A DNA stretch of 39,264 nucleotides from ZC4RG30 sp964396335 (GTDB taxonomy: Bacteria; Pseudomonadota; Gammaproteobacteria; Steroidobacterales; Steroidobacteraceae). A program made the translations under genes and the position numbers. The notes under the pieces are model-generated. The model was not told the DNA's origin and searched no databases. It saw only the letters and a list, made by a program, of their open reading frames with translations. The DNA is taken from the NCBI GenBank assembly GCA_964396335.1, contig CAYNEX010000007.1, forward strand, positions 1 to 39,264, given 5' to 3'. This document shows positions 26,739 to 34,172 of the stretch, piece by piece; position 1 is the stretch's first letter, and every line of letters starts with the position of its first letter.

Positions 26739-26985
26739 CGCGAACCCGCCCCTGGTCCTGCTGACCCGCCCGGAGTGCGGGCTGTGCGAGGACTTTGAAG
26801 CCGGGCTGCTGGAACTGGCCCGGGAGATGACCCTGCCGCCGGTGCGCAAGGTCGACGTCGACTCCGATCCCGAGCTGGCCCGCCGCTACGGCCTCGATAT
26901 CCCGGTGCTGCTGTGGGGCGGGGCCAAGGTCTGCCAGCACCGGCTCGACCGGGCGGAACTGGTCCGGCTGCTCCGGCCGCGATAG
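26731..26985 (+). CDS. Glutaredoxin-like protein (DUF836 family), irregular start
   Basis: An 84-codon frame that reads as a small thioredoxin-fold protein: P-L-V-L-L-T-R-P-E-C-G-L-C-E with the C-x-x-C redox pair at 16-19, V-D-V-D-S-D-P-E-L near 41-49, and the cis-Pro strand G-L-D-I-P-V-L-L. The rseB-to-lepA position is where related bacteria carry this family. No ATG, GTG or TTG opens the frame: the candidates are CTG 26731, 10 nt after GAGG. A single base missing from the CCCC at 26749-26752 would instead allow GTG 26735 to read into it, overlapping the rseB stop as GTGA. So it may be an intact gene with a CTG start, a frameshifted gene or a sequence error. Confidence 0.68.
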   Translation: MSDANPPLVLLTRPECGLCEDFEAGLLELAREMTLPPVRKVDVDSDPELARRYGLDIPVLLWGGAKVCQHRLDRAELVRLLRPR

Positions 26986-26993
26986 CCGGCACG

Positions 26994-27020
26994 TTGGGCG
27001 GTTTTCGCATCAGGTAGAAT
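26994..27020 (+). promoter_or_regulatory. Possible promoter for lepA-lepB
   Basis: TTGGGC (26994-26999) and TAGAAT (27015-27020) resemble -35 and -10 boxes with a 15-bp spacer, 37 bp before the lepA start. The spacing is short and the -35 weak. A hairpin GGGTCG/CGACCC (27024-27040) follows at once in the leader. Confidence 0.35.
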
Positions 27021-27056
27021 GCCGGGTCGTTTTCCGACCCAACTCCGGGCCACAAA

Positions 27057-28862
27057 TTGTCCAGCGAACTCTCCGCAATCCGCAATTTCTCCATCATTGC
27101 CCACGTCGACCATGGCAAATCCACGCTCGCCGACCGCCTGATCCAGATCTGCGGCGGTCTTGCCGACCGCGAGATGCAGTCCCAGGTGCTCGACAACATG
27201 GCCCTGGAGCGTGAGCGCGGCATCACCATCAAGGCGCAGAGCGTGACGCTCTTCTACCAGGCACCGGACGGGCAGCGTTACCAGCTGAACCTGATCGACA
27301 CCCCGGGCCACGTCGACTTCTCCTATGAGGTGTCGCGCAGCCTGGCCGCCTGCGAAGGCGCGCTGCTGGTGGTGGATGCCGCCCAGGGCGTCGAGGCGCA
27401 GAGCGTCGCCAATTGCTACACCGCGCTCGAGCAGGGGCTCGAGGTCGTGCCGGTCCTGAACAAGATCGACCTGCCGTCGGCCGAACCGGAACGCGTGATC
27501 CGCGAGATCGGCGACATCATCGGCATCGATGCACAGGACGCGGTGCGCGTTTCGGCCAAGACCGGCGAGAACGTGCCCGAGCTGCTCGAGGAGCTGGTGA
27601 AGCGCATCCCGCCGCCGTCCGGCGACCGTGATGGCCCGCTGCAGGCGCTGATCATCGATTCCTGGTTCGACAACTACGTCGGCGTGGTGTCGCTGGTGCG
27701 CGTGGTCAACGGCACGCTCAAGTCCGGCGACAAGATCCGCATGATGTCCACCGGTCGCTCGCACCTGGTGGACAAGCTCGGCCGCTTCACGCCCAAGTCG
27801 GTGGTGCTGCCGCAGCTGGCGGCCGGCGAGGTGGGTTTCGTGGTGGCCGGCATCAAGGAGATCGACGGCGCGCCGGTGGGCGACACCATCACCGGCGATT
27901 CCAAGCCGGCCTCCGAGCCGCTGCCCGGCTTCAAGAAGGTGCAGCCGCGCGTGTTCGCCGGCCTGTTCCCGGTCAACACCGAGGACTACGAGGCCTTCCG
28001 TGACGCGCTGGCCAAGCTGCGCCTGAACGACTCGGCGCTGCATTACGAGCCGGAGGTGTCCACCGCGCTGGGCTTCGGCTTCCGCGTCGGCTTCCTCGGC
28101 CTGCTGCATATGGACATCGTGCAGGAGCGGCTGGAGCGCGAATACAACCTGACGCTGATCACCAGTGCGCCGACGGTGGTGTACGAGGTGGAGAAGACCG
28201 ACGGTTCGCTGGTCTATGTCGACAACCCTGCGCGCCTGCCGCCGCAGAACGAGATCATGGACCTGCGCGAGCCCATCATCATCGCCAACATCCTGGTCCC
28301 GCCGGAGCACGTGGGTGGCGTTCTGCAGCTGTGCAGCGAGAAGCGCGGCGTGCAGAAGAAGATGCTCTACATGGGCACGCAGGTGTCGCTGCAGTACGAG
28401 CTGCCGCTGGCCGAGGTGGTGCTCGACTTCTTCGACCGCCTGAAGAGCGTCAGCCGCGGTTATGCCTCGTTCGATTACGAATTCAGCCACTTCGCCAGCG
28501 CGCCGCTGGTGAAGCTGGACATCCTGATCAACGGCGACAAGGTCGATGCGCTGTCCATCATCGTGCACAAGGACGCGGCCTATCACCGCGGCCGCGAGCT
28601 GGTGGACAAGATGCAGGAGCTGATCCCGCGGCAGATGTTCGAGGTGGCGGTGCAGGCGGCCATCGGCACGCATGTGATCGCGCGCGCCTCGGTGAAGGCG
28701 CTGCGCAAGAACGTGCTGGCCAAGTGCTACGGCGGCGACGTGTCGCGCAAGCGCAAGCTCCTCGAGAAGCAGAAGGAAGGCAAGAAACGCATGAAGCAGG
28801 TAGGCTCGGTGGAGATCCCGCAGGAGGCCTTCCTGGCGGTGCTGAAGGTCGGCAAGAAGTAA
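27057..28862 (+). CDS. lepA: Elongation factor 4 (LepA)
   Basis: LepA is a translational GTPase that acts on initiating or stalled ribosomes and can back-translocate. The 601-aa product, starting at TTG, has A-H-V-D-H-G-K-S-T (15-23, P-loop), D-T-P-G-H-V-D-F (G3) and N-K-I-D-L-P (G4). The LepA-specific C-terminal domain is marked by G-Y-A-S-F-D-Y-E and Y-G-G-D-V-S-R-K-R-K-L-L. Length is standard (about 599 aa). The TTG at 27057 encodes the usual N-terminal spacing before R-N-F-S-I-I-A-H-V-D. The leader hairpin and weak initiation codon suggest modest expression. lepB follows after 13 bp. Confidence 0.96.
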   Translation: MSSELSAIRNFSIIAHVDHGKSTLADRLIQICGGLADREMQSQVLDNMALERERGITIKAQSVTLFYQAPDGQRYQLNLIDTPGHVDFSYEVSRSLAACEGALLVVDAAQGVEAQSVANCYTALEQGLEVVPVLNKIDLPSAEPERVIREIGDIIGIDAQDAVRVSAKTGENVPELLEELVKRIPPPSGDRDGPLQALIIDSWFDNYVGVVSLVRVVNGTLKSGDKIRMMSTGRSHLVDKLGRFTPKSVVLPQLAAGEVGFVVAGIKEIDGAPVGDTITGDSKPASEPLPGFKKVQPRVFAGLFPVNTEDYEAFRDALAKLRLNDSALHYEPEVSTALGFGFRVGFLGLLHMDIVQERLEREYNLTLITSAPTVVYEVEKTDGSLVYVDNPARLPPQNEIMDLREPIIIANILVPPEHVGGVLQLCSEKRGVQKKMLYMGTQVSLQYELPLAEVVLDFFDRLKSVSRGYASFDYEFSHFASAPLVKLDILINGDKVDALSIIVHKDAAYHRGRELVDKMQELIPRQMFEVAVQAAIGTHVIARASVKALRKNVLAKCYGGDVSRKRKLLEKQKEGKKRMKQVGSVEIPQEAFLAVLKVGKK

Positions 28863-28875
28863 GGACCCGAGAGAA

Positions 28876-30003
28876 GTGTTCGAGCAGATCATCCTGGTGC
28901 TGTCGTGGCTGGCGTGGCCGCTGCTGGCCATTGCCGTGGTGGACGACTGGTTCCTGCGTCCATATCGTCGCCTTGCCACGCTGCCGGCGGAATACACCGA
29001 CCCGCCGCTGATGAAGGCGGTATACACCCTGCTGCCCATCGTGCTGGTGGCCGGCGCCCTGCGCCTGTTCCGTTCCGAGCGGCTCGACTTCGCGCTGGTG
29101 CTGGTGGTGATCTCGGTGGTCGGCGGGCTCATATGGGCCATCGACCACTGGCTGCTGGGCCCGGCGCGCCGCCGCGCGCTGGTGAAGAAGGGCCACAAGT
29201 CCGATGCGGTTCCCGAGCCGACCGTGGTCGACTATGCCCGCAGCATGGTGCCGGTGGTGGTGGTGGTGCTGGTGCTGCGCTCTTTCCTGTTCGAGCCGTT
29301 CCGCATTCCCTCCGACTCGATGATGCCGACGCTGCACGACGGCGATTTCATCCTGGTCAACAAGTTCAGCTATGGCCTGCGCCTGCCGGTGATCAACCGC
29401 AAGGTGCTCGAACTGGGCGAACCGCAGCGCGGCGATGTGGTGGTGTTCCGCTACCCGCTGGAGCCGAAGGTGAACTACATCAAGCGCGTGGTGGGCCTGC
29501 CCGGCGATCGCGTGCGGGTGGAGAACGACCGGATCTACGTCAACGGCGAGCCGCTGCCGGAGATCGACCTGGGCCGCTACAGCGACGGCTGCTACCTGAA
29601 CATGCGCCTCACCGAGGTGCGCATCGGCGAGCATGTGCACCGGGCGCTGTCCTGCCGCAGCCCCGATTCGCTGGCCAGCTTCATGCCCCTGCCGGGCTGT
29701 GACCGCAACATCGGCCGCAGCTATCCGTGTGACGAAGATCCCGATTTGCTTGCCCGGCCGGGTGTTTTCGACCGCGGGGATGCGCCGGAAGTGGTGGTGC
29801 CCGCTGGCAACTACCTGATGATCGGTGATAATCGCGACAACAGCGAGGACGGGCGTTACTGGAGCCGGGATGGCCGGACCTGGGGATTCGTCCCGGAAGA
29901 AAACCTCGTCGGCAGCGCCCGTCGCGTGTGGTTCAACTTCGACTGGGACCGGACCGGCTGGCGCAAGATCGACTGGGGCCGCATTGGTCAGCGCATCGAC
30001 TAG
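28876..30003 (+). CDS. lepB: Signal peptidase I
   Basis: LepB cleaves signal peptides of exported proteins at the inner membrane. The 375-aa protein is longer than E. coli LepB (324). It has hydrophobic segments at about 3-22, 49-64, 71-88 and 124-139, then the catalytic domain. Ser148 lies in I-P-S-D-S-M-M-P-T-L and Lys203 in Y-I-K-R-V-V-G-L-P-G-D. The family's late G-D-N-R-D-N-S-x-D-G-R-Y-W block is intact, and three Cys lie in an insertion (about 243-295). GTG start at 28876 after GAGAA. It is the second gene of lepA-lepB-DUF4845-rnc-era. Confidence 0.94.
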   Translation: MFEQIILVLSWLAWPLLAIAVVDDWFLRPYRRLATLPAEYTDPPLMKAVYTLLPIVLVAGALRLFRSERLDFALVLVVISVVGGLIWAIDHWLLGPARRRALVKKGHKSDAVPEPTVVDYARSMVPVVVVVLVLRSFLFEPFRIPSDSMMPTLHDGDFILVNKFSYGLRLPVINRKVLELGEPQRGDVVVFRYPLEPKVNYIKRVVGLPGDRVRVENDRIYVNGEPLPEIDLGRYSDGCYLNMRLTEVRIGEHVHRALSCRSPDSLASFMPLPGCDRNIGRSYPCDEDPDLLARPGVFDRGDAPEVVVPAGNYLMIGDNRDNSEDGRYWSRDGRTWGFVPEENLVGSARRVWFNFDWDRTGWRKIDWGRIGQRID

Positions 30004-30019
30004 GGCAGAGGTCTCGAAC

Positions 30020-30388
30020 ATGCACAAGCGTCAGGCAGGCATCACGTTCATCGGCTGGCTGGTCCTGCTGGTCCCGGTGGCCATCGTCGTCTACATGGCG
30101 ATCCGCCTGGTGCCCATCTACCTGAACCACATGAAGGTCACCAATGCCGTGCAGCAGGCGGCCGAGGAAAGCCGCATCGAAGGCGGCGCGGTCAGCCCCA
30201 CCGCCGTGCGCAGCTCGATCTCGCGCCGCTTCGATGTCGAGGGCGTCACCGACCCGCGGCTGGAGCAGATCCGCGTGGCCCGCGATGGCGACGAGTGGGT
30301 GATCGAGGTGAGCTACGACCGCACCGCGGCGTTGTTCGGCGACATCAGCCTGCTGGTCACGTTCGACAAGCGTGTGGTCATCAAATAA
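30020..30388 (+). CDS. DUF4845 membrane protein
   Basis: A 122-aa protein with one N-terminal transmembrane segment in a type IV pilin-like setting (Q-A-G-I-T-F-I-G-W-L-V-L-L). A small periplasmic or cytoplasmic alpha/beta domain follows, with V-P-I-Y-L-N-H-M-K-V and a final F-D-K-R-V-V-I-K strand. This is DUF4845, found between lepB and rnc in many beta- and gammaproteobacteria. Its role is unknown; the conserved position suggests a link to LepB. AGAGG precedes the ATG at 30020 by 8 nt. Confidence 0.88.
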   Translation: MHKRQAGITFIGWLVLLVPVAIVVYMAIRLVPIYLNHMKVTNAVQQAAEESRIEGGAVSPTAVRSSISRRFDVEGVTDPRLEQIRVARDGDEWVIEVSYDRTAALFGDISLLVTFDKRVVIK

Positions 30389-30404
30389 TCCGCAGGCTCG
30401 ATCC

Positions 30405-31130
30405 ATGAATGCGCCGGTGCAGGCGCGCGCCGGCGACGGGGCCATCGCGGCCTGGTTGCGCAAGCTGCTCGGTCGTGACGTGCAGCAGCCGGAACTGTAT
30501 CGCGCGGCATTGACCCACCGCAGCGCCCAGCAGGACAACAACGAACGACTCGAATTCCTCGGTGACGCCGTGCTCGGCATGGTGATTGCCGAGGAGCTGT
30601 TCCGGCGTTTTCCCACCGGCAACGAGGGCGACCTGAGCCGCCTGCGCGCGCGCCTGGTGAGCAGTGCGCCGCTGGCGCAGATCGGTGCCGACATCGGCAT
30701 CGGTGCGATGCTGCACCTGGGCAGCGGCGAACTGCGTTCGGGCGGGTTCCGCCGCGAGTCCATCCTCGCCGATGCCACCGAAGCCCTGTTCGGCGCCATC
30801 TATCTGGAGAGCGGACTCACGGAGGTGCGCGAGCTGATCCTGCGGCTGTATGCGCCGCAGCTGCAGTCCTTGAAGCTGGAGTCCGGGCTGAAGGATGCCA
30901 AGACGCGCCTGCAGGAACTGCTGCAGGGCCGCGGTGAATCATTGCCGGTGTACGTGCTCGAAAGCGCCGTCGGCGAACCCCATGAACAGGTATTCACGGT
31001 GCGTTGCCAGGCGAAGCTTGCCGGCGGCGAGGCCCTGGAAGCCACCGGCACCGGTTCGAGCCGGCGTCGCGCCGAACAGCAGGCGGCCGAGACCCTGCTG
31101 GCACAACTGGAAGAGAGGTGGCGCAAGTGA
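30405..31130 (+). CDS. rnc: Ribonuclease III
   Basis: RNase III cuts double-stranded RNA and processes rRNA precursors. The 241-aa product has the signature E-R-L-E-F-L-G-D-A-V-L-G (47-58) with catalytic Glu and Asp, a second D-A-T-E-A-L-F-G-A block, and a C-terminal double-stranded RNA-binding domain ending G-S-S-R-R-R-A-E-Q-Q-A-A. ATG 30405 is preferred over GTG 30372, which would overlap the DUF4845 gene. It overlaps era by 4 nt (GTGA). It would also be the nuclease to act on the 27-bp stem of the inverted-repeat element if that is transcribed. Confidence 0.95.
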   Translation: MNAPVQARAGDGAIAAWLRKLLGRDVQQPELYRAALTHRSAQQDNNERLEFLGDAVLGMVIAEELFRRFPTGNEGDLSRLRARLVSSAPLAQIGADIGIGAMLHLGSGELRSGGFRRESILADATEALFGAIYLESGLTEVRELILRLYAPQLQSLKLESGLKDAKTRLQELLQGRGESLPVYVLESAVGEPHEQVFTVRCQAKLAGGEALEATGTGSSRRRAEQQAAETLLAQLEERWRK

Positions 31131-32044
31131 GCCCGCAAACCCAGGGAGAGACCCCGCACCGCGCCGGCTTTGCCGCGCTGATCGGCCGCCCCAATGTGGG
31201 CAAGTCGACGCTGTTGAACGCCCTGATCGGCAGCAAGGTGTCGATCGTGACGCCCAAGCCGCAGACCACGCGGCATCGCGTGCTGGGACTGGTGAACCGT
31301 GCCGATGCGCAGATCGCCTTCGTCGATACGCCAGGCCTGCATCGGCAGGAGGGGCGGGCACTGAACCGCGCGATGAACCGCGCCGCCGCGGCCGCCGCGA
31401 TGGATGCCGACCTGATCCTCTATGTGGTCGAGGCGCTGCGCTTCGGCGACGAGGATGAACTGGCCCTGCAGCGCGCCAGCGCCGCCGGCCGCCCGGTGAT
31501 CGCGGTGGTGAACAAGGTGGACCGCGTGCATCCGCGCGACAAGCTGCTGCCGTTCCTGTCGAAGCTGGCGACCCGGCATGAATTCGCCGACATCATCCCG
31601 CTGTCGGCGATGGATGCCGCCGATGCGCGCCGCCTCGTCGACCTGATCGTGCGGCACCTGCCCGAATCACCGCCGATGTTCCCGCCGGAACAGGTCACCG
31701 ACCGCAGCCAGAATTTCCGCATCGCCGAGATCATCCGCGAGAAGCTGACGCTGGAGCTCAACGAGGAGCTGCCCTATGGCATCGCCGTGGAGGTCGAGGC
31801 CACCGGTGAGGAGGCCGACGGCCAGCTGGTGGTGTCGGCGGTGATCTGGGTCGACCGTCCCGGCCACAAGCCCATCGTGATCGGCGCGCGTGGCGAGCGC
31901 CTCAAGCGTGTCGGTTCGGCGGCCCGCCGCGAACTGAACGAGCTGCTCGGCCGGCGCCTGCACCTGCAATTGTGGGTGAAGGTCCGCGAGGACTGGGCCG
32001 ACAGCGCGGCGGCACTGCGGCAGCTGGGCGTGGACACCGAATAA
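31127..32044 (+). CDS. era: GTPase Era
   Basis: Era binds the 3' end of 16S rRNA and is needed for 30S assembly. The 305-aa product has G1 G-R-P-N-V-G-K-S-T (20-28), the effector K-P-Q-T-T-R-H-R, G3 D-T-P-G-L-H and G4 N-K-V-D. The C-terminal KH domain (I-W-V-D-R-P-G-H-K-P-I-V-I-G, then G-E-R-L-K-R-V-G-S-A-A-R-R-E-L) is complete. Start GTG 31127 overlaps the rnc stop; an in-frame GTG at 31118 is an alternative. The gene lies between rnc and recO, the usual order. Confidence 0.95.
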   Translation: MSPQTQGETPHRAGFAALIGRPNVGKSTLLNALIGSKVSIVTPKPQTTRHRVLGLVNRADAQIAFVDTPGLHRQEGRALNRAMNRAAAAAAMDADLILYVVEALRFGDEDELALQRASAAGRPVIAVVNKVDRVHPRDKLLPFLSKLATRHEFADIIPLSAMDAADARRLVDLIVRHLPESPPMFPPEQVTDRSQNFRIAEIIREKLTLELNEELPYGIAVEVEATGEEADGQLVVSAVIWVDRPGHKPIVIGARGERLKRVGSAARRELNELLGRRLHLQLWVKVREDWADSAAALRQLGVDTE

Positions 32045-32047
32045 GCC

Positions 32048-32662
32048 ATGCAGCGCGCCGAGCTCGTGCCGGCCTATGTGCTGCATCGTCGCCCCTGGGA
32101 GGAGAACGGCAGCATCGTCGAGCTGTTCACCGCCACCCATGGCAGGCTGTCGGTGTTCGCGCGTGGCGTGCGCGGCAGCCAGTCGCGCCTGGCACCGGTG
32201 CTGCAGCCATTCGTGCCGCTGCTGGTGTCCTGGGCCGGGCGCGGCGAGGCGCCACGCCTGACCGGCGCCGAGGTCGACCATGCAGCGGCACCGGCCCAGC
32301 CGATGCCCGCGGCACACCTGATGTCCGCCTGGTATTGCTCGGAACTGGTGCTGACCCTCACGGCGCGCCATGATCCGCAGCCGGAACTGTTCGCCTGCTA
32401 CCGTGAGGCGCTGGCGGGACTGCGCGGCGCCTCGCAGGAGCGGGTGCTGCGGCTGTTCGAGAAACGCATGCTCGACCTGCTGGGGTATGGCATCGAGGGC
32501 CTCGATGAGGCGCGTTTCGACGATCCGGAGGAACTGGAACGCCTGCGCCCGCTGCTGCGTGCGCGCATGGCGCAGTGCCTGGAGGGCAGGGGATTGCGCA
32601 CCCGCGACGTGGCGCGCTCATTGAAGCAGTTTGAACGAGGCTGGCAGGGGCTGGACCGATGA
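32048..32662 (+). CDS. recO: DNA repair protein RecO (short form)
   Basis: RecO loads RecA onto gapped single-stranded DNA together with RecR. The 204-aa product has the N-terminal OB-fold (A-Y-V-L-H-R-R-P-W-E-E-N-G-S, then F-A-R-G-V-R-G) and the helical C-terminal domain (F-E-K-R-M-L-D-L-L-G-Y-G, R-T-R-D-V-A-R-S-L). It is about 38 residues shorter than E. coli RecO (242). The loss seems to fall between the L-G-Y-G helix and the last helices, and no zinc-finger Cys set is present. ATG 32048 follows era by 3 bp; the stop overlaps pdxJ by 4 nt. Confidence 0.9.
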   Translation: MQRAELVPAYVLHRRPWEENGSIVELFTATHGRLSVFARGVRGSQSRLAPVLQPFVPLLVSWAGRGEAPRLTGAEVDHAAAPAQPMPAAHLMSAWYCSELVLTLTARHDPQPELFACYREALAGLRGASQERVLRLFEKRMLDLLGYGIEGLDEARFDDPEELERLRPLLRARMAQCLEGRGLRTRDVARSLKQFERGWQGLDR

Positions 32663-33393
32663 ATCCGAAGGCGATCGCACTGGGTGTCAACGTGGACCAT
32701 GTGGGAACGGTGCGCAATGCGCGCCGCGCGCGGCATCCGGACCCGGTCCATGCAGCGCTGGTGGCCGAGCAGGCCGGCGCCGACAGCATCACCATGCACC
32801 TGCGCGAGGACCGTCGCCACATCATCGACCGCGACGTGTTCACGCTGCAGGAGATGATGCACACGCACCTGAACCTGGAGATGGCCGCCACCGCCGAGAT
32901 GCTCGACATCGCCACGCGGTTGAAGCCGGCCGACTGCTGCCTGGTGCCCGAGAAACGCGCCGAGCTGACCACCGAGGGGGGGCTCGACGTGATCTCGCAG
33001 AAGCCGGCGCTGGTCGATGCCGTGGCGCGGCTGAAGGATGCCGGCATCCGCGTGTCGCTGTTCATCGATCCGGAGCCGAAGCAGATTGCCGCCGCCCGCG
33101 AGGTGGGCGCCTCGGTGATCGAACTGCACACGGGCGTGTATGCCGAACGCAGCGGCGCGGCCCGCGCGCATGAGCTGGACCGGTTGCGCACCGCCTGCCG
33201 CGAGGCACGCGCGCTGGGCCTCACCGTGCATGCCGGCCACGGCCTCGACTACCACAATGTGCAGCCGGTGGCCGCGATCACCGACATCGTCGAGCTGAAC
33301 ATCGGTTACGCCATCGTCGGCCGCGCGCTGTTCTCCGGCTTCGCCGAAGCCGTGCGCGAGATGAAGGCGCTGATGCAGGCCGCGCGCGCATGA
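32659..33393 (+). CDS. pdxJ: Pyridoxine 5'-phosphate synthase
   Basis: PdxJ condenses 1-deoxyxylulose 5-phosphate with 3-amino-2-oxopropyl phosphate in vitamin B6 synthesis. The 244-aa TIM-barrel product has G-V-N-V-D-H-V-G-T-V-R-N-A-R (9-22), I-T-M-H-L-R-E-D-R-R-H-I, L-V-P-E-K-R-A-E-L-T-T-E-G-G-L and a phosphate-binding N-I-G-Y-A-I-V-G-R-A near the end. It overlaps recO by 4 nt and the next gene by 4 nt. Its substrate shares DXP with the ispDF pathway at the other end of the window, a metabolic rather than operon link. Confidence 0.96.
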   Translation: MNPKAIALGVNVDHVGTVRNARRARHPDPVHAALVAEQAGADSITMHLREDRRHIIDRDVFTLQEMMHTHLNLEMAATAEMLDIATRLKPADCCLVPEKRAELTTEGGLDVISQKPALVDAVARLKDAGIRVSLFIDPEPKQIAAAREVGASVIELHTGVYAERSGAARAHELDRLRTACREARALGLTVHAGHGLDYHNVQPVAAITDIVELNIGYAIVGRALFSGFAEAVREMKALMQAARA

Positions 33394-34172
33394 ACCAGCT
33401 CGTGTTCGACATCGAGACCGTGCCCGACGTGGACTACGGTCGCCGCGCACTGGGTCTGGAGAAGCTTTCCGACGCCGACGTGGCCACCGCGATGATGGCG
33501 CTGCGCCGCCAGCAGACCGGCAGCGATTTCCTGCCGCTGGAACAGCAGCGCGTGGTTTCGATCGCCTGCCTGCTGCGCCGGGGCGACACGCTGAGGCTGT
33601 GGAGCCTGGGCGATGAAAGCAGCGGCGAGGCGGAGCTGCTGGAACGTTTCTTCGACGGCATCGAGCGTTTCACCCCGGACCTGGTTTCCTGGAACGGCAG
33701 CGGCTTCGACCTGCCGGTGATGCATTACCGCTGCATGCTGCACGGCGTGCGTGCCGCCCGTTACTGGGAGACCGGCGACGAGGACACCGCCTTCCGCTAC
33801 AACAACTACCTGGGGCGCTTCCACTGGCGCCACATGGACCTGATGGATGTGCTGTCCGGCTTCCAGGGCAGGGGCCGTGTCTCGCTGTCGAGCATGGCGC
33901 TGCTGCTGGGCCTGCCGGGCAAGCTGGGATTCTCCGGCGCGCAGGTCTGGGATGCCTGGCAGGCCGGCAATGTCAGCGGCATCCGCAACTACTGCGAGAC
34001 CGACGTCCTGAATACCTATCTTGTGCTGCTCCATTTCGAGCGCATGCGCGGCCGCCTGACCCCCGAGGGCTTCGACTTCGAATGCCAGCGCGTGCGCGAG
34101 TTCCTGGCCGCCTCCGAGGCGCCCCATCACCGTGAGTTCCTTGCCGCATGGCCCGCAACGCCGCAGTCGTGA
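33390..34172 (+). CDS. Predicted PolB-type 3'-5' exonuclease
   Basis: A 260-aa protein of the predicted 3'-5' exonuclease family related to the exonuclease domain of DNA polymerase B. Exo I is F-D-I-E-T-V-P-D (5-12). Exo II lies in S-W-N-G-S-G-F-D-L-P (residues near 108-117), and exo III in N-Y-C-E-T-D-V-L-N-T-Y. These supply the four acidic metal ligands of the DEDD superfamily. No polymerase domain is present. The nucleic acid it acts on is not known. ATG 33390 overlaps the pdxJ stop, and its 3' end overlaps rlmD by 25 nt. Confidence 0.85.
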   Translation: MNQLVFDIETVPDVDYGRRALGLEKLSDADVATAMMALRRQQTGSDFLPLEQQRVVSIACLLRRGDTLRLWSLGDESSGEAELLERFFDGIERFTPDLVSWNGSGFDLPVMHYRCMLHGVRAARYWETGDEDTAFRYNNYLGRFHWRHMDLMDVLSGFQGRGRVSLSSMALLLGLPGKLGFSGAQVWDAWQAGNVSGIRNYCETDVLNTYLVLLHFERMRGRLTPEGFDFECQRVREFLAASEAPHHREFLAAWPATPQS

